From Terriglobia bacterium (lineage in GTDB: Bacteria > Acidobacteriota > Terriglobia > Bryobacterales > Bryobacteraceae): a stretch of DNA of 49,352 nt. Below, one piece after another: positions 26,602 to 35,714 of the stretch. Location: the NCBI GenBank assembly GCA_021324185.1, contig JAJPJN010000148.1, forward strand, positions 1 to 49,352. The letters are read 5' to 3'. Under the pieces are notes generated by a model. The model saw nothing but the letters and a program-made list of their open reading frames with translations. It was not told the DNA's origin and did not search any database. The position numbers were made by a program, and so were the translations under genes. Within the stretch, counting starts at the first letter, position 1. Each line of letters starts with the position of its first letter.

Positions 26602-28485
26602 CTAGTCTCGTTCAATCGGAATATTGATTGAGGAAGCGCGGATGATGTCGCGATGTACCTTCCAAACGGACGCCGCTCCGGAAAGCGGAATGAACGTTCC
26701 TACGTCAGATCCCGCTAATACCAACCGGATGCGGTGCCCGGCTTTCAGCTCGTAGGACGTCGGCGCTAGTTCAAAGGCAATCTCGGCGGCTTGACCCGGG
26801 TTCAGCGGCATGGCATCAGCTCGCAAGAACGTGTGAGTGACGAGTCGGGCATCTGCTGATGCGGACGCGGCGGGCCGGCGTTGGATGCCGCGCAAACAGC
26901 CCGATGTTACATACTGCGCAATGCCGTGTTCATCTTGATCCTCTAGCCAAGCAATGAATTCATCATCTGTCGCGGAGGAATCGACCCAAAGATCCAGCCG
27001 CACGCTGCCAGCGATTAGCAGTTTCGAGGTAAGCGGTTCAGACGTGTAATGCAGCGATTTCGCGTCCGTGGCGCGGCGATCCGCATACGTGAAATTCATT
27101 TCGCGCAGTAAAAGCGATGGATTGGGGACCGATCGAAATGTGCGATCGGCCGTGTACGTGTCGAACGCCTCGGCTGAAGCTGGGGACTGACGGCTTAAAC
27201 GCCCGCCGTCCTCGAAATACAAACGGCGGGACTGCGCCGCGGGCGGAGGCCACGATTTTGCAAAATTCCACCGCTCCGCGCCCATGGTGAAGTACTGAAC
27301 CGGCGCGCGCCCCTCGTACCCATTGCGCTCACCCTTTAGATAGTGATCGAAGAACTGCAGCACTTCCCCCGCCAGATTGAAGGAGCCTGCATGCCACTGA
27401 GTAAAAGGACTCGCGTCTTGGAGTCCATGATTCCAAGGTCCGATAATCACGCGTCGAGGGTTGGTTAACGTGTTGAAAGCCCTCAAACCAGCACCCGCAC
27501 CGTCCATCCATCCGTGTAGAATCAGCAGCGGTGTTCCGGAGGCGCTGATCTGCTCAGCCTTTGAGCTGGCTCCGATCGCCTGCGTCGGAATTCCCAGCGA
27601 GGTGTCGTCGTCACGAAAAACTACTTCCGATGCGAGCTGCCCAATATCGCCATTCCGCCGGTGTTCAGCCACCGCTTGAGCGAGAAGACGCTTGCCCTCA
27701 GTTCCATCCACCGGTGTTACGCCATGCATGAACATCCTGAAATAGAAGGGTGGCCGCATTTGCGGTGGCAGTTCACCCTCGTCGTAGAAGCTCATCATTT
27801 TCGCCAGCGCACTGGGCGCGACGGAAGGAACCCCTCCCGGATGAGTAAAATCCTGATAGACATCGAACCCCCCGCGGTCGAAGAAACAAGCCTTTATCGC
27901 GGCATTGTGCTCAGCTAGCAGTAGCAGCGCACTCACAGATTCAAAGGACAACCCCCAAACTCCGACAGCGCCGTTAGACCAGGGCTGCTTCGCGATCCAG
28001 TTGACAACCTCGTCTCCATCGCGAGCCTCGCTATCGCTGAAAGGGACGGATCTGGTTCCAAAGGATGCTCCACTGCCGCGGATATCCATGTTCACCATTG
28101 CGTATCCATGCTGTAACGCTACGTTGCCGGGATCGCTGCTATCGCGCATTACGGCACTAGCAGGCCAGGGAATGTTCCAGCGTCGCCAATACCGCGCCGA
28201 GCGCAGCAGCGTGGGCAGCCTTTGCCCCGATCGAAGATTAGCGGGGAGAATCGTAGTTACGGCGATCCTGACCCCGTCGCGCATCGTAAGATACTGCGAT
28301 TTGTCTGTCGACTCGGTGGATGTAATTGGCTGGGATTGCAGGTACTCCGAGGCAGAAGGCCAATTATCGGCCGAAAGCGGGTGTGGCGCGCTGTGGCTGT
28401 GCAGGAAAAAAAAGGCGGTACATATCGCGACTGCAACGACTGCGAGGCCAACGAAAACCTTTCTGGATTTCCCAATACGCTTCAT
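26602..28485 (-). CDS. CocE/NonD family hydrolase (X-Pro dipeptidyl-peptidase S15 type)
   Basis: The protein has 627 residues. An N-terminal hydrophobic segment (residues about 10-28, FVGLAVVAVAICTAFFFLH) is a signal anchor or signal peptide. Residues about 60-340 form the alpha/beta hydrolase with the nucleophile motif GLSFES (Ser180) and the oxyanion-type DIRGSGAS. Residues about 370-620 are the C-terminal jelly-roll domain of the PepX/CocE family (LRLDLWVDSSATDDEF). Members hydrolyse esters such as cocaine or glutaryl-7-ACA, or X-Pro peptides; substrates vary widely. The gene stands alone with flanking terminator-like sequence. Confidence 0.9.
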   Translation of the reverse strand: MKRIGKSRKVFVGLAVVAVAICTAFFFLHSHSAPHPLSADNWPSASEYLQSQPITSTESTDKSQYLTMRDGVRIAVTTILPANLRSGQRLPTLLRSARYWRRWNIPWPASAVMRDSSDPGNVALQHGYAMVNMDIRGSGASFGTRSVPFSDSEARDGDEVVNWIAKQPWSNGAVGVWGLSFESVSALLLLAEHNAAIKACFFDRGGFDVYQDFTHPGGVPSVAPSALAKMMSFYDEGELPPQMRPPFYFRMFMHGVTPVDGTEGKRLLAQAVAEHRRNGDIGQLASEVVFRDDDTSLGIPTQAIGASSKAEQISASGTPLLILHGWMDGAGAGLRAFNTLTNPRRVIIGPWNHGLQDASPFTQWHAGSFNLAGEVLQFFDHYLKGERNGYEGRAPVQYFTMGAERWNFAKSWPPPAAQSRRLYFEDGGRLSRQSPASAEAFDTYTADRTFRSVPNPSLLLREMNFTYADRRATDAKSLHYTSEPLTSKLLIAGSVRLDLWVDSSATDDEFIAWLEDQDEHGIAQYVTSGCLRGIQRRPAASASADARLVTHTFLRADAMPLNPGQAAEIAFELAPTSYELKAGHRIRLVLAGSDVGTFIPLSGAASVWKVHRDIIRASSINIPIERD

Positions 28486-28547
28486 GTTTTGCAGGCCTTT
28501 CTGGGATCACGACGGTTTCCGGCGGACTGGCAGCAGTCTAGCACGAA

Positions 28548-29153
28548 TTAGAGGCGACGTTCCGCTGTGCTTCCTGGGGCAGTCCCCACCTTCTGCGATG
28601 ACTGACGGCTAGCCGCCCAGATTCCTACCGCGCCTGCCAGTCGCGAGACCAGTAGTCCGGCGATACACCAGGCGGTGGCGGACGCGAGCAGGCGAACTCT
28701 GTTGAGGCGATACCATCTCCTTAATAGCGTTTCCCGCATTGGGCTTGGGATGCTTGGAGCGCCAAAGAGTAACTTCAGGTTTACCGTGCGGACCAGGTAT
28801 ACCGTTACTCCGATCACGGTGAAAGAGCTTACAGCAGTTGCTCCAAGTAACGGCCGGTACGCTCGATATTTCCATCCTGTTTTTACCGCTGACAATGTCG
28901 CACCGGCCACGATCGGAATCGCGGGGAGGTAATACCGTACCGGACTGCCTTTGCCCAGAATGGATTTATGCAACTGTTCATTTTGGCTGGCGCATTGATT
29001 TGCCAGCGTGTCCGGAATTCTGACCAGAGCCTCGTAAAGGTTGCCAAAAAAGCACTGAGCATAACCCAATCGGGCGAGGCTGAGAAGCGCCATTACCGCC
29101 TTTTCACCACCCGGCCGGCAGCCGCCCTCCTTCTTAATGGTTGTTTCGCTCAT
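28548..29153 (-). CDS. DUF1772-like integral membrane protein
   Basis: The 201-residue frame begins at ATG 29153; an ATG 20 codons in (29093) gives a start closer to the first helix. There are about four hydrophobic segments: LARLGYAQCFFGNLYEALV, YYLPAIPIVAGATLSAVK, LLGATAVSSFTVIGVTVYLV and LLASATAWCIAGLLVSRLAG. This pattern, with a conserved VRTVNLKLL stretch between helices 3 and 4, resembles DUF1772 membrane proteins, some of which are related to anthrone oxygenases. No function is assigned. It is on the same strand as the CocE-type hydrolase, 62 bp upstream. Confidence 0.65.
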   Translation of the reverse strand: MSETTIKKEGGCRPGGEKAVMALLSLARLGYAQCFFGNLYEALVRIPDTLANQCASQNEQLHKSILGKGSPVRYYLPAIPIVAGATLSAVKTGWKYRAYRPLLGATAVSSFTVIGVTVYLVRTVNLKLLFGAPSIPSPMRETLLRRWYRLNRVRLLASATAWCIAGLLVSRLAGAVGIWAASRQSSQKVGTAPGSTAERRL

Positions 29154-29296
29154 TAACGAGAGCTCCTGAAACTTCCATACTTCCGATGACGGATCAAACG
29201 CCGCCGATGTGACAAGAATCGTGGTTTGCGCGCCCGGCCAAGCGAATGAAGAGCCAAGGAGAACTCCGGGAATTATCCGGTGCGGTATCCACCCCG

Positions 29297-29686
29297 CTAT
29301 GCGCGAACTACTTGAGGTATCCGGTCGAAATGGTCATCTCGCGTGATCAGTACAAGGTCGTGTTCAAGGACGAGCGCGGCAATCCAAAGATCATTGTCCG
29401 GAACCGGAGTGCCGGCTCGCTTGAGTTGAACGAAGATCCGCGCGTACTGTTCCGCCGTTTCTCTACTCGGAAGCAACACGCCAACGGTAGGTTTGGCTAG
29501 CAATCTGTTAAGCAGAGCCTCGTTCCGCCGCTGCTGCGTTCCGCCCTGAAAACCAGCTTTGATTTCGCCCAGCGCGAACAGGGGAATCCAGACCTCTTCG
29601 GACGTGCTTAACTGGTCTGCAAGTTCCACATCACCGCGAAACAGATCGGTGATGCGATTCCTGTCAAGCGCAACTCTCACTTCCAT
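29297..29686 (-). CDS. PIN-domain toxin (VapC/FitB-like)
   Basis: The 129-residue PIN domain has acidic residues at Asp8 (ALDRNRITDLF), Glu41 (ALGEIKAGF), Asp97/Asp99 (PDNDLWIAA) and Asp117 (TRDDHFDRI), the usual order for VapC ribonucleases. The usual LDTN at the start is LDRN here, a change next to the first metal ligand. It overlaps the preceding antitoxin gene by 10 bp, so the pair is translated together. It is unlike the toxin at 26079, so the window holds two independent toxin-antitoxin pairs 3 kb apart. Confidence 0.9.
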   Translation of the reverse strand: MEVRVALDRNRITDLFRGDVELADQLSTSEEVWIPLFALGEIKAGFQGGTQQRRNEALLNRLLAKPTVGVLLPSRETAEQYARIFVQLKRAGTPVPDNDLWIAALVLEHDLVLITRDDHFDRIPQVVRA

Positions 29687-29931
29687 TTATCCGGATCAAT
29701 CTGTCTTTGACTCGCCACAATCTCATCAAAGGCGGGGTCAGAAGTCCATTGGCCGGTAACATCCCGGAAATCCGCTCGCTTCCTCTCGCCGGTCGTGAGG
29801 GCAGTCAGTTCCTCTACAATCAGCCGGTTCAAGCTCACCTTGCGCCGGATGGCCCTCCTGCGCAGCGCCCTGTCAACCTCTCGTGGCACTCCACGAATCG
29901 TGTACTGAATCTCACGCGCCTGCTCTCTCAT
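29677..29931 (-). CDS. Antitoxin, ribbon-helix-helix (FitA/VapB-like)
   Basis: The 84-residue protein contains IQYTIRGVPREVDRALRRRA then IRRKVSLNRLIVEELTAL, a FitA/Arc-type ribbon-helix-helix DNA-binding domain. The C-terminal tail (DFRDVTGQWTSDPAFDEIVA) is the usual toxin-binding segment ending in a Trp-rich acidic motif. It is encoded just before, and overlaps, the PIN toxin gene. It should repress its own operon and block the toxin. Confidence 0.88.
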   Translation of the reverse strand: MREQAREIQYTIRGVPREVDRALRRRAIRRKVSLNRLIVEELTALTTGERKRADFRDVTGQWTSDPAFDEIVASQRQIDPDKWK

Positions 29932-30043
29932 GCCTGCATGATAGCGAAAATTGTAGGCAGATTCTCTCCCACGATCCGCTCGCCTGCATAACCCATAAGC
30001 CGCACCTATAAGGGAAACGCGCTTCCTACTTCTCCCTTCCCAC

Positions 30044-31369
30044 TCACCCCATATTCAGCCGCTTCTCTTTCCAGCGCCCGCGCGTAAAATCCGGAAACTG
30101 CTGCGGCATGCTCCCGTTGGCCACCGACGCCACGCTCAGCGGCCCGGGAGCGCTCCACGCCGCCGCATCATAAACGTCCATATCCGGAACAAGACCACGC
30201 CGCATCGCCTCCACCAGCCGGCAAGCCATGATGTAATCCATGCCGCCGTGATCGCCCTCCGTTTTGGCGCGCTCGCCATTCATCTTCCAGAACGGGTGCC
30301 GGTACGCCTCCTTATATTGATCGATCGGAGTGAATTCTTCCTTCTCTGGATTATCGAAGTAGATGCGCGGCGGATAATCGCGAAAAACTCCTTTGGTCCC
30401 GGAGATCAGGTTAATGCGGTCGTAAGGCCGCGGATTCACCACGTCGTTTTGCAGCAGAATCGTGAGCCCGTTCGCGGTTTTAATCAAAGACGAATTCATG
30501 TCGCCGCAGATATACTTCTCTTTCCACTTCGGACTATCTGGCGGCACATTGGCGGCGCGCCACGCGTCCAGGCCGCGCTCGCGTGAGCTCATCGAAACCA
30601 GATATTCGAAGCGGTCGCCGCGTTGGATATCCATATAATTCGCCACCGGCCCGAGTCCGTGCGTCGAATACAAGTTGCCGTTCTTCTGCGTGTGCGGAAA
30701 ACGGCGCCACAGTCCCTCACTTCGGTTTTCATTCAGAATCCGGCGCAGGTCATGAATATAGGCGCCCTCGCCGTGCAGCAGATCCCCGAACAGCCCCTGC
30801 CGAACCATATTCAGCACCATCAATTCGTTTTCGCCGTAGCAGCAGTTTTCGCACATGATGCAGTGGCGGCGCGTGCGCTCGGACGTGTTCACCAGCGCCC
30901 AGCAATCTTCAATGCTGGTGGCCGCGGGCACTTCCACCAGCGCGTGTTTGCCGTTATTCATCGCCGCCAGCGCGGCCGGTACGTGCCACTCCCATGGAGT
31001 AGCGATGTAGACCACATCGACGTCGTCCCGCTTCACCAGGTTTTTGAAATCATGATCGCCGTCCGTATAAAGCGTGGGTTCAGCGAAGCCGCCCGCGGTC
31101 ACGGTTTGCTGCGCTTCCAGGGCATGATCGCGAACCGGATCGCAGATGGCCGTGAATTGTACGCCTTCCGTTGCGACGAACGTCTTCAGCATCGAATTGC
31201 CGCGCAGCCCCGCGCCAATCAGCCCCATGCGGACTTTATCGCGCGGTTCAAACGTCATCCCGATAACCGATTCGCCCGTTTGCGCTGGCAGCACATTGCT
31301 CGCCGCGGCAGCCGCTATTCCCATTCCCAGGCTTTGCAAAATGGAGCGGCGTGTCGTGATCATTGACAT
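30044..31369 (-). CDS. Gfo/Idh/MocA oxidoreductase, GH109-like, Tat-exported
   Basis: The open frame begins further upstream only with a TTG. The ATG at 31369 gives MSMITTRRSILQSLGMGIAA, a Tat-type signal, and a mature protein of about 410 residues. The NAD-binding part has GLIGAGLRGNSML, and TPWEWHVPAALAAMNNGKHA and CENCCYGENELM follow. The segment THGLGPVANYMDIQRGDRFE is also present. These closely resemble GH109 alpha-N-acetylgalactosaminidases, which keep bound NAD and cleave glycosides by an oxidation-elimination route. A plain sugar dehydrogenase is the alternative. It diverges from the CBS-protein gene with 65 bp between starts. Confidence 0.87.
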   Translation of the reverse strand: MSMITTRRSILQSLGMGIAAAAASNVLPAQTGESVIGMTFEPRDKVRMGLIGAGLRGNSMLKTFVATEGVQFTAICDPVRDHALEAQQTVTAGGFAEPTLYTDGDHDFKNLVKRDDVDVVYIATPWEWHVPAALAAMNNGKHALVEVPAATSIEDCWALVNTSERTRRHCIMCENCCYGENELMVLNMVRQGLFGDLLHGEGAYIHDLRRILNENRSEGLWRRFPHTQKNGNLYSTHGLGPVANYMDIQRGDRFEYLVSMSSRERGLDAWRAANVPPDSPKWKEKYICGDMNSSLIKTANGLTILLQNDVVNPRPYDRINLISGTKGVFRDYPPRIYFDNPEKEEFTPIDQYKEAYRHPFWKMNGERAKTEGDHGGMDYIMACRLVEAMRRGLVPDMDVYDAAAWSAPGPLSVASVANGSMPQQFPDFTRGRWKEKRLNMG

Positions 31370-31434
31370 ATTTTTGTGCGGAAACGAAAAAGGATGCCTG
31401 AAGTCGAATATACTAGCCAAAATCGAGGCAAGCT

Positions 31435-31881
31435 ATGAAAGTCCTTGACAGCGTCGGCATGGTTTTAAAGGAAAAAGGCGGCCAGATCTGGTTTATTGAT
31501 CCCGCCGCGACCGTCTACGAAGCGCTCGAAGTCATGGCCGATAAAGGCGTCGGAGCCCTGCTCGTCATGCAGGGCAGTAAACTGCTCGGCGTCATCTCCG
31601 AACGCGATTATGCGCGCAAAATCATCCTGACCGGCCGCTCTTCAAAAACAACTCGCGTAAGCGAGATCATGAGCTCGCCCGCGCGCACCATCAATATGGA
31701 CACCACCGTGGACGATGCCATGCACATCATGACCAACAATCGAATCCGCCACTTGCCCGTAATGGATGGCGATGGCAATGTGGCGGGCGTCGTCTCATTA
31801 GGCGATCTCGTGAAGTGGACCATCACATCGCACGAACAGACCATCGAGCAACTCGAAAGCTATATCTCCGGCAGCCGCTAG
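31435..31881 (+). CDS. Two-CBS-domain protein
   Basis: The 148-residue protein is almost only a CBS pair. The first CBS is about residues 20-75 (ATVYEALEVMADKGVGALLV, GVISERDYARKI) and the second about 80-140 (TTVDDAMHIMTNNRIRHLPV, GVVSLGDLVKW). CBS pairs bind adenosine nucleotides or S-adenosylmethionine and regulate partner proteins. No effector domain is attached and no partner is obvious nearby, so it acts alone or on a distant protein. Confidence 0.93.
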   Translation: MKVLDSVGMVLKEKGGQIWFIDPAATVYEALEVMADKGVGALLVMQGSKLLGVISERDYARKIILTGRSSKTTRVSEIMSSPARTINMDTTVDDAMHIMTNNRIRHLPVMDGDGNVAGVVSLGDLVKWTITSHEQTIEQLESYISGSR

Positions 31882-32065
31882 CCCCCAGCGGCCCGGTTAT
31901 GCCTGCGATAGAAAAATTCTTCTTTGCAAACGTCTTGCCCGGCGTTATCTTTATAAAAAGCTCTCATTGCCCATGAGCAGCTTCTACCGGAGCCCGTTCA
32001 CTCCACCCGCTCACCGCTTGAGCAGATTTCCCAGTCGTCAATAAACTCGAAGAGAGGATGTTTCT

Positions 32066-32863
32066 TTGCAGCCCCGGAGCTGCCAGATAGCGTCCAAAGA
32101 GGTGACTGCGCAAGAGATGGCCAAAGTGTTCTTAGTTGGGGCAGGGCCGGGTGATCCGGATCTTCTCACCCTGAAAGCTGCCCGCATACTTCAGCAAGCC
32201 GAGGTCGTAATCCATGACCGGCTCGTCAACGCTGGCATTCTCGCGCTCGCACCCGGCGCCTTGCTCATCGATGGCGGCAAACGCCGCGGCGAACAGGAAC
32301 GAATCCAGCGCGAAATCAACCGGCTGCTGGTGAAATATGCGCGCGATGGCCGGCGCGTCGTCCGCCTCAAAGCAGGCGATCCCATGATCTTTGCGCGCGG
32401 TTTCGAAGAGTGGGAATACCTGCTCCATCATGGAATTGAAGTCGAAGTAGTTCCGGGAATTTCCTCCGCACTCGCCGCGCCATTGCTCGCCGGGGTCCCG
32501 CTCACCTGTCGCGGTACGGCAGCATCCTTTGCGGTAATCGCAGGCCATCGCGAGAACTTCATGCTGGCCGATTGGCAGCAGTATGCGCAGCTCGATACTC
32601 TCGTCATCCTCATGGGAGTTGAAAATCGCGAATATATCGCCGAAAGCCTGATTCGCTCGGGCCGCAGCGCCGCTCAACCCGTGGCATTCATCGAGAATGC
32701 GACCACCCCCGGGGAGCGCGTCATCGAAAGCACGCTCGGCGCCGTCGCCGCCGGTGAAGTAGACGTAAACCCGCCGGCCGTTTTTGTCATCGGCGACGTC
32801 GTGGCCCTGCGCCATCGCCTTCTGGAAACGAAATCCGCGCTGGAACGGATACCGGCGAGATAA
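32066..32863 (+). CDS. cobA: Uroporphyrinogen-III C-methyltransferase
   Basis: This enzyme uses S-adenosylmethionine to methylate uroporphyrinogen III twice, giving precorrin-2 for siroheme or cobalamin. The motifs are VFLVGAGPGDPDLLTLKAAR, then VVIHDRLV, VVRLKAGDPMIFARG and VVPGISSALAAPLLAGVPLT; all are typical and complete. The TTG at 32066 has GAGGA 7 bases upstream, but the ATG at 32117 begins at the family's usual N terminus; translation could start at either. The porin gene begins at the very next base after this stop, so the two are coupled. In other bacteria this enzyme often sits with nitrite or sulfite reductase genes, but none is here. Confidence 0.92.
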   Translation: MQPRSCQIASKEVTAQEMAKVFLVGAGPGDPDLLTLKAARILQQAEVVIHDRLVNAGILALAPGALLIDGGKRRGEQERIQREINRLLVKYARDGRRVVRLKAGDPMIFARGFEEWEYLLHHGIEVEVVPGISSALAAPLLAGVPLTCRGTAASFAVIAGHRENFMLADWQQYAQLDTLVILMGVENREYIAESLIRSGRSAAQPVAFIENATTPGERVIESTLGAVAAGEVDVNPPAVFVIGDVVALRHRLLETKSALERIPAR

Positions 32864-34402
32864 GTGCCGAACACCTGCACGCGGCTGCTGCCGCACAGCT
32901 CGCATTCCCCTAACTCCGTACGCCTGCGGCTCGTGCTCTGCGCCAACTGGCTCGTCGTAGCATCTACCTCATCCGCATTGCAGGCACAGGCGCCGGGCGC
33001 CGCTGCCGCAGATCCCATCAAAATCGGTAACATCACCGTATCCGGCAGTTTGCGTTCGCGCCTCTATTTCTGGGATTGGTTTCAGCCCGCCGCCGGCAAC
33101 AACAATTATCAGTATTCAGGCAATGTCTTCCGCATCAGCCTTTCCGAAAGTCGCGACACCTGGGACTGGAAGGCTGAGTTCGCCCTTCCGTTCCTTCTTG
33201 CCATGCCTTCGAATGCCACCGGCACGGGCCCTCAGCAAGGCGCGTTGGGACTTGGCGCAAACTATGCGTCCGCGAATTCCGGCAAGCAGAACGCAGCGAT
33301 GATCTTTGCCAAGCAGCTCTATCTACGGCTGGACGGGTTAGCCGGCAACCGCGAACACACACTTCAGATCGGGCGCTTCGAGTTCGCGGACGGAAGCGAA
33401 TTGACTCCAAAGAACGCCACGCTCGCCGCATTGAAGCGCGATCGTATTGCCCAGCGCCTGATCGGCGCCTTTGGATTCACTGACGTGGGCCGCAGTTTCG
33501 ATGGCCTCCATTACGCCTACGGAACGGCCAGAGATAACTTCACATTCGTGGGCGCGATACCCACGCGCGGCGTCTTCCAGGTGGATGGCTGGGGCTGGAA
33601 CCGCGTCGCATTTGCCTATACCGCCTACACGCACGAGTGGGGACATAACCGGCATGCGGCGGACACCCGGCTGTTCTTCTTCGAATATGACGACTTCCGG
33701 CATATCTTGAAAACCGACAACCGGCTCTTAAGCACGCGCCGCGCCGATCTGGCCAATATTCGCATTGATACCTTTGCAGGGCATTCCGTGCACGCTTTCG
33801 AGACCAATGCGGGAACCGCTGATCTGCTCTTTTGGGGTGCAGTGCAGACCGGCCGTTGGGGAGTTCAGGCGCAGCGGGCTGCTGCCTTCGATATCGAAGG
33901 AGGTTTCCAACCAAAAACGTTCTCAAAGGCCAAGCCTTGGCTGCGCAGCGGCTTCACTTATGGTTCCGGAGACGGCAATGCGAACGACAACACCCATGGG
34001 ACGTTTTTCCAGTTGCTTCCCACGCCGCGCACCTACGCTCGCTTTCCGTTCTTCAACATGATGAACAACGAGGATCTCTACGGCATCCTGCTGCTGCGGC
34101 CCAACGCCAACCTGACGGTCTCGAGCGAGTTCCATTCGCTCCGCCTCGCCAACCGCAACGATCTCTGGTATAGCGGAGGCGGTGCGTTTCAGCCCTGGAC
34201 CTTCGGCTATACCGGCCGTTCGGCATCCGCTGCGCGATCTTTGGCAAGTCTTTACGACACCCAGCTCGATTACCGCTTGAATCGCAGTGTTTCCCTGACA
34301 GCTTATTTAGGCTATGCGCAGGGCCTCGCGGCCATGGAGCAGATCTATTCCAAAGGCAAGGACGGCCGGTTCGGATACTTGGAGCTGTTTTACCGGTTCT
34401 AA
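32864..34402 (+). CDS. Outer-membrane porin, alginate-export family type
   Basis: The GTG start directly follows the stop of the methyltransferase gene. The 512-residue protein has a signal peptide (about residues 18-42, ending ALQAQ) and a beta-barrel: alternating strands such as LRSRLYFWDWF, TWDWKAEFALPF and KPWLRSGFTYGSGDGNANDN, with THGTFFQLLPTPRTYARFPF near the constriction. It ends in YLELFYRF, with a C-terminal aromatic for barrel assembly. It resembles AlgE-like alginate-export porins. Coupling to a siroheme gene suggests a role in nitrate or nitrite entry rather than alginate; this is inference from context only. Confidence 0.82.
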   Translation: MPNTCTRLLPHSSHSPNSVRLRLVLCANWLVVASTSSALQAQAPGAAAADPIKIGNITVSGSLRSRLYFWDWFQPAAGNNNYQYSGNVFRISLSESRDTWDWKAEFALPFLLAMPSNATGTGPQQGALGLGANYASANSGKQNAAMIFAKQLYLRLDGLAGNREHTLQIGRFEFADGSELTPKNATLAALKRDRIAQRLIGAFGFTDVGRSFDGLHYAYGTARDNFTFVGAIPTRGVFQVDGWGWNRVAFAYTAYTHEWGHNRHAADTRLFFFEYDDFRHILKTDNRLLSTRRADLANIRIDTFAGHSVHAFETNAGTADLLFWGAVQTGRWGVQAQRAAAFDIEGGFQPKTFSKAKPWLRSGFTYGSGDGNANDNTHGTFFQLLPTPRTYARFPFFNMMNNEDLYGILLLRPNANLTVSSEFHSLRLANRNDLWYSGGGAFQPWTFGYTGRSASAARSLASLYDTQLDYRLNRSVSLTAYLGYAQGLAAMEQIYSKGKDGRFGYLELFYRF

Positions 34403-34449
34403 TGAACGGCTGGAGTCGGGCTTAACACACGAACTCGCCGCGGCTCGCC

Positions 34450-34578
34450 TCAGGCTTCCAGTCTGGCCAGAAGATCAGTCCAGGTGATGATTCGAAAGAA
34501 CCGCAGTTTGCCTTGGCGGGAGATCAAATAAATTCCGCGTTTGGTTACGAGCAAGGATGTTCGTTTCGCGCTCGCCAT
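34450..34578 (-). CDS. Possible small antitoxin-like protein (42 residues)
   Basis: A short minus-strand frame from ATG 34578 encodes a 42-residue product containing KRTSLLVTKRGIYLISRQGK and ending TWTDLLARLEA. The SLLVTKRG stretch recalls the Phd/YefM antitoxin turn (VTKRGKPVA), but the usual N-terminal part is missing, and the in-frame sequence before the ATG has no normal start codon. It could be a truncated antitoxin or chance coding. Confidence 0.3.
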   Translation of the reverse strand: MASAKRTSLLVTKRGIYLISRQGKLRFFRIITWTDLLARLEA

Positions 34579-34630
34579 GGGGGCATCTTTGCGCAGTTGC
34601 GAGATAATTGCCGTCTCTGATGCGGACGCC

Positions 34631-35665
34631 TTACCCTGATGCTAATCCTAAGCCCACTAGATTAGCCGCGGCGATGATCACGAGAATACCGATCCAGAGC
34701 GGGCGAATGGCGCGGCTGCTCACACCGGCCCACTCCCCAAGCGCCAGCCCTACGATACCGCCGAACAGGACGTAGCCACTCATGTGCAGCATCCAGTTCA
34801 CATAGCTAAGCCGCTGCGGGATGTTTGATACTCCCCAGGCATAAAAGAAGAACTGCAGATACCACATGATGCCGCCGAGCGCTGCCAGGGTTGCGTTCTT
34901 TGTAACTATGTTGGTTGGTTGCCGTAGGTCTCGCCGTAGCGAGATTTTGGAGAGGGCTGCAAGGCGGACGAAGCAGTAGGAAAAATTCACGAAAGCGCCG
35001 CCGCCCATGATGAACACATACGCCGGCAGCGCCGAATAGAGCGGATTAACGCCGGCGCGCAGCGCCGCACCCTGAATTGGCTGAGCCGCGTCAATAGCGA
35101 ACGACATTCCCGAGGAAAAGATGCCGCAGATGACTGCGAGTGCCAATCCGAGCATCACGTTGAACTCACTCGGCTCGTCACCTTTTAGCTGCATCTCCTT
35201 TTGATGTCCTGCCCACGAAACAATCGCGACGCCAATCAGGGCCACAGCCACACCGGCCATATTGAGTAGGCCGCTGCGCGTATGGAACAACATCGCCGAC
35301 TGGCCGTGCATCAGCGGCGGCGCCAGGGTGCCGACCACGAGCGTCACGCCAATCGCCACGCCAATGCCGAGCGACATGCCCAGGTAGCGCATGGTCAAGC
35401 CATAATTCACATTTCCTACACCCCACATGGCCCCGAATAGGGCGACCTTCAATAACACTGCCCCAGGAATAGAGCGGTAGAAAGCACCAAAATGCGGCAG
35501 AAGAATGTAGCTGACGCTAATCGGGAGCAATATCCAGGAGAAGACTCCGGCTACGGCCCATGTGGTCTCCCACGACCATTTCTTTACCTTTTCAATAGGT
35601 GCGTAGAATGACGCCGCTGACGCCGCACCCACCATGTGCCATCCGATCCCAGCAAGTAGTGACAT
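34631..35665 (-). CDS. rhaT: L-rhamnose/H+ symporter
   Basis: This 344-residue protein with about ten membrane helices has the RhaT signature at its N terminus (LAGIGWHMVGAASAASFYAP, KKWSWETTWAV) and GNVNYGLTMRYLGMSLGIGV in the middle. It imports L-rhamnose with protons across the inner membrane. It is the last gene of the minus-strand rhamnose operon, 49 bp after the mutarotase gene. Closely similar transporters in the family use related 6-deoxysugars, but the rhamnose genes around it make rhamnose by far the likeliest. Confidence 0.93.
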   Translation of the reverse strand: MSLLAGIGWHMVGAASAASFYAPIEKVKKWSWETTWAVAGVFSWILLPISVSYILLPHFGAFYRSIPGAVLLKVALFGAMWGVGNVNYGLTMRYLGMSLGIGVAIGVTLVVGTLAPPLMHGQSAMLFHTRSGLLNMAGVAVALIGVAIVSWAGHQKEMQLKGDEPSEFNVMLGLALAVICGIFSSGMSFAIDAAQPIQGAALRAGVNPLYSALPAYVFIMGGGAFVNFSYCFVRLAALSKISLRRDLRQPTNIVTKNATLAALGGIMWYLQFFFYAWGVSNIPQRLSYVNWMLHMSGYVLFGGIVGLALGEWAGVSSRAIRPLWIGILVIIAAANLVGLGLASG

Positions 35666-35714
35666 TCGTTCTCCTCGTTTCGCGTGCGATATCGGTTCTC
35701 GTGAACTTCTCCCG

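Noticed and set aside
29246-29500. Plus-strand open frame of 84 codons over the FitB-like toxin
   Set aside because: It is explained as antisense of a PIN domain with all acidic residues.
30623-31366. Plus-strand open frame of 247 codons opposite the GH109-like gene
   Set aside because: Composition is His/Arg/Gln-rich as in shadows, and the opposite gene has strong family motifs.
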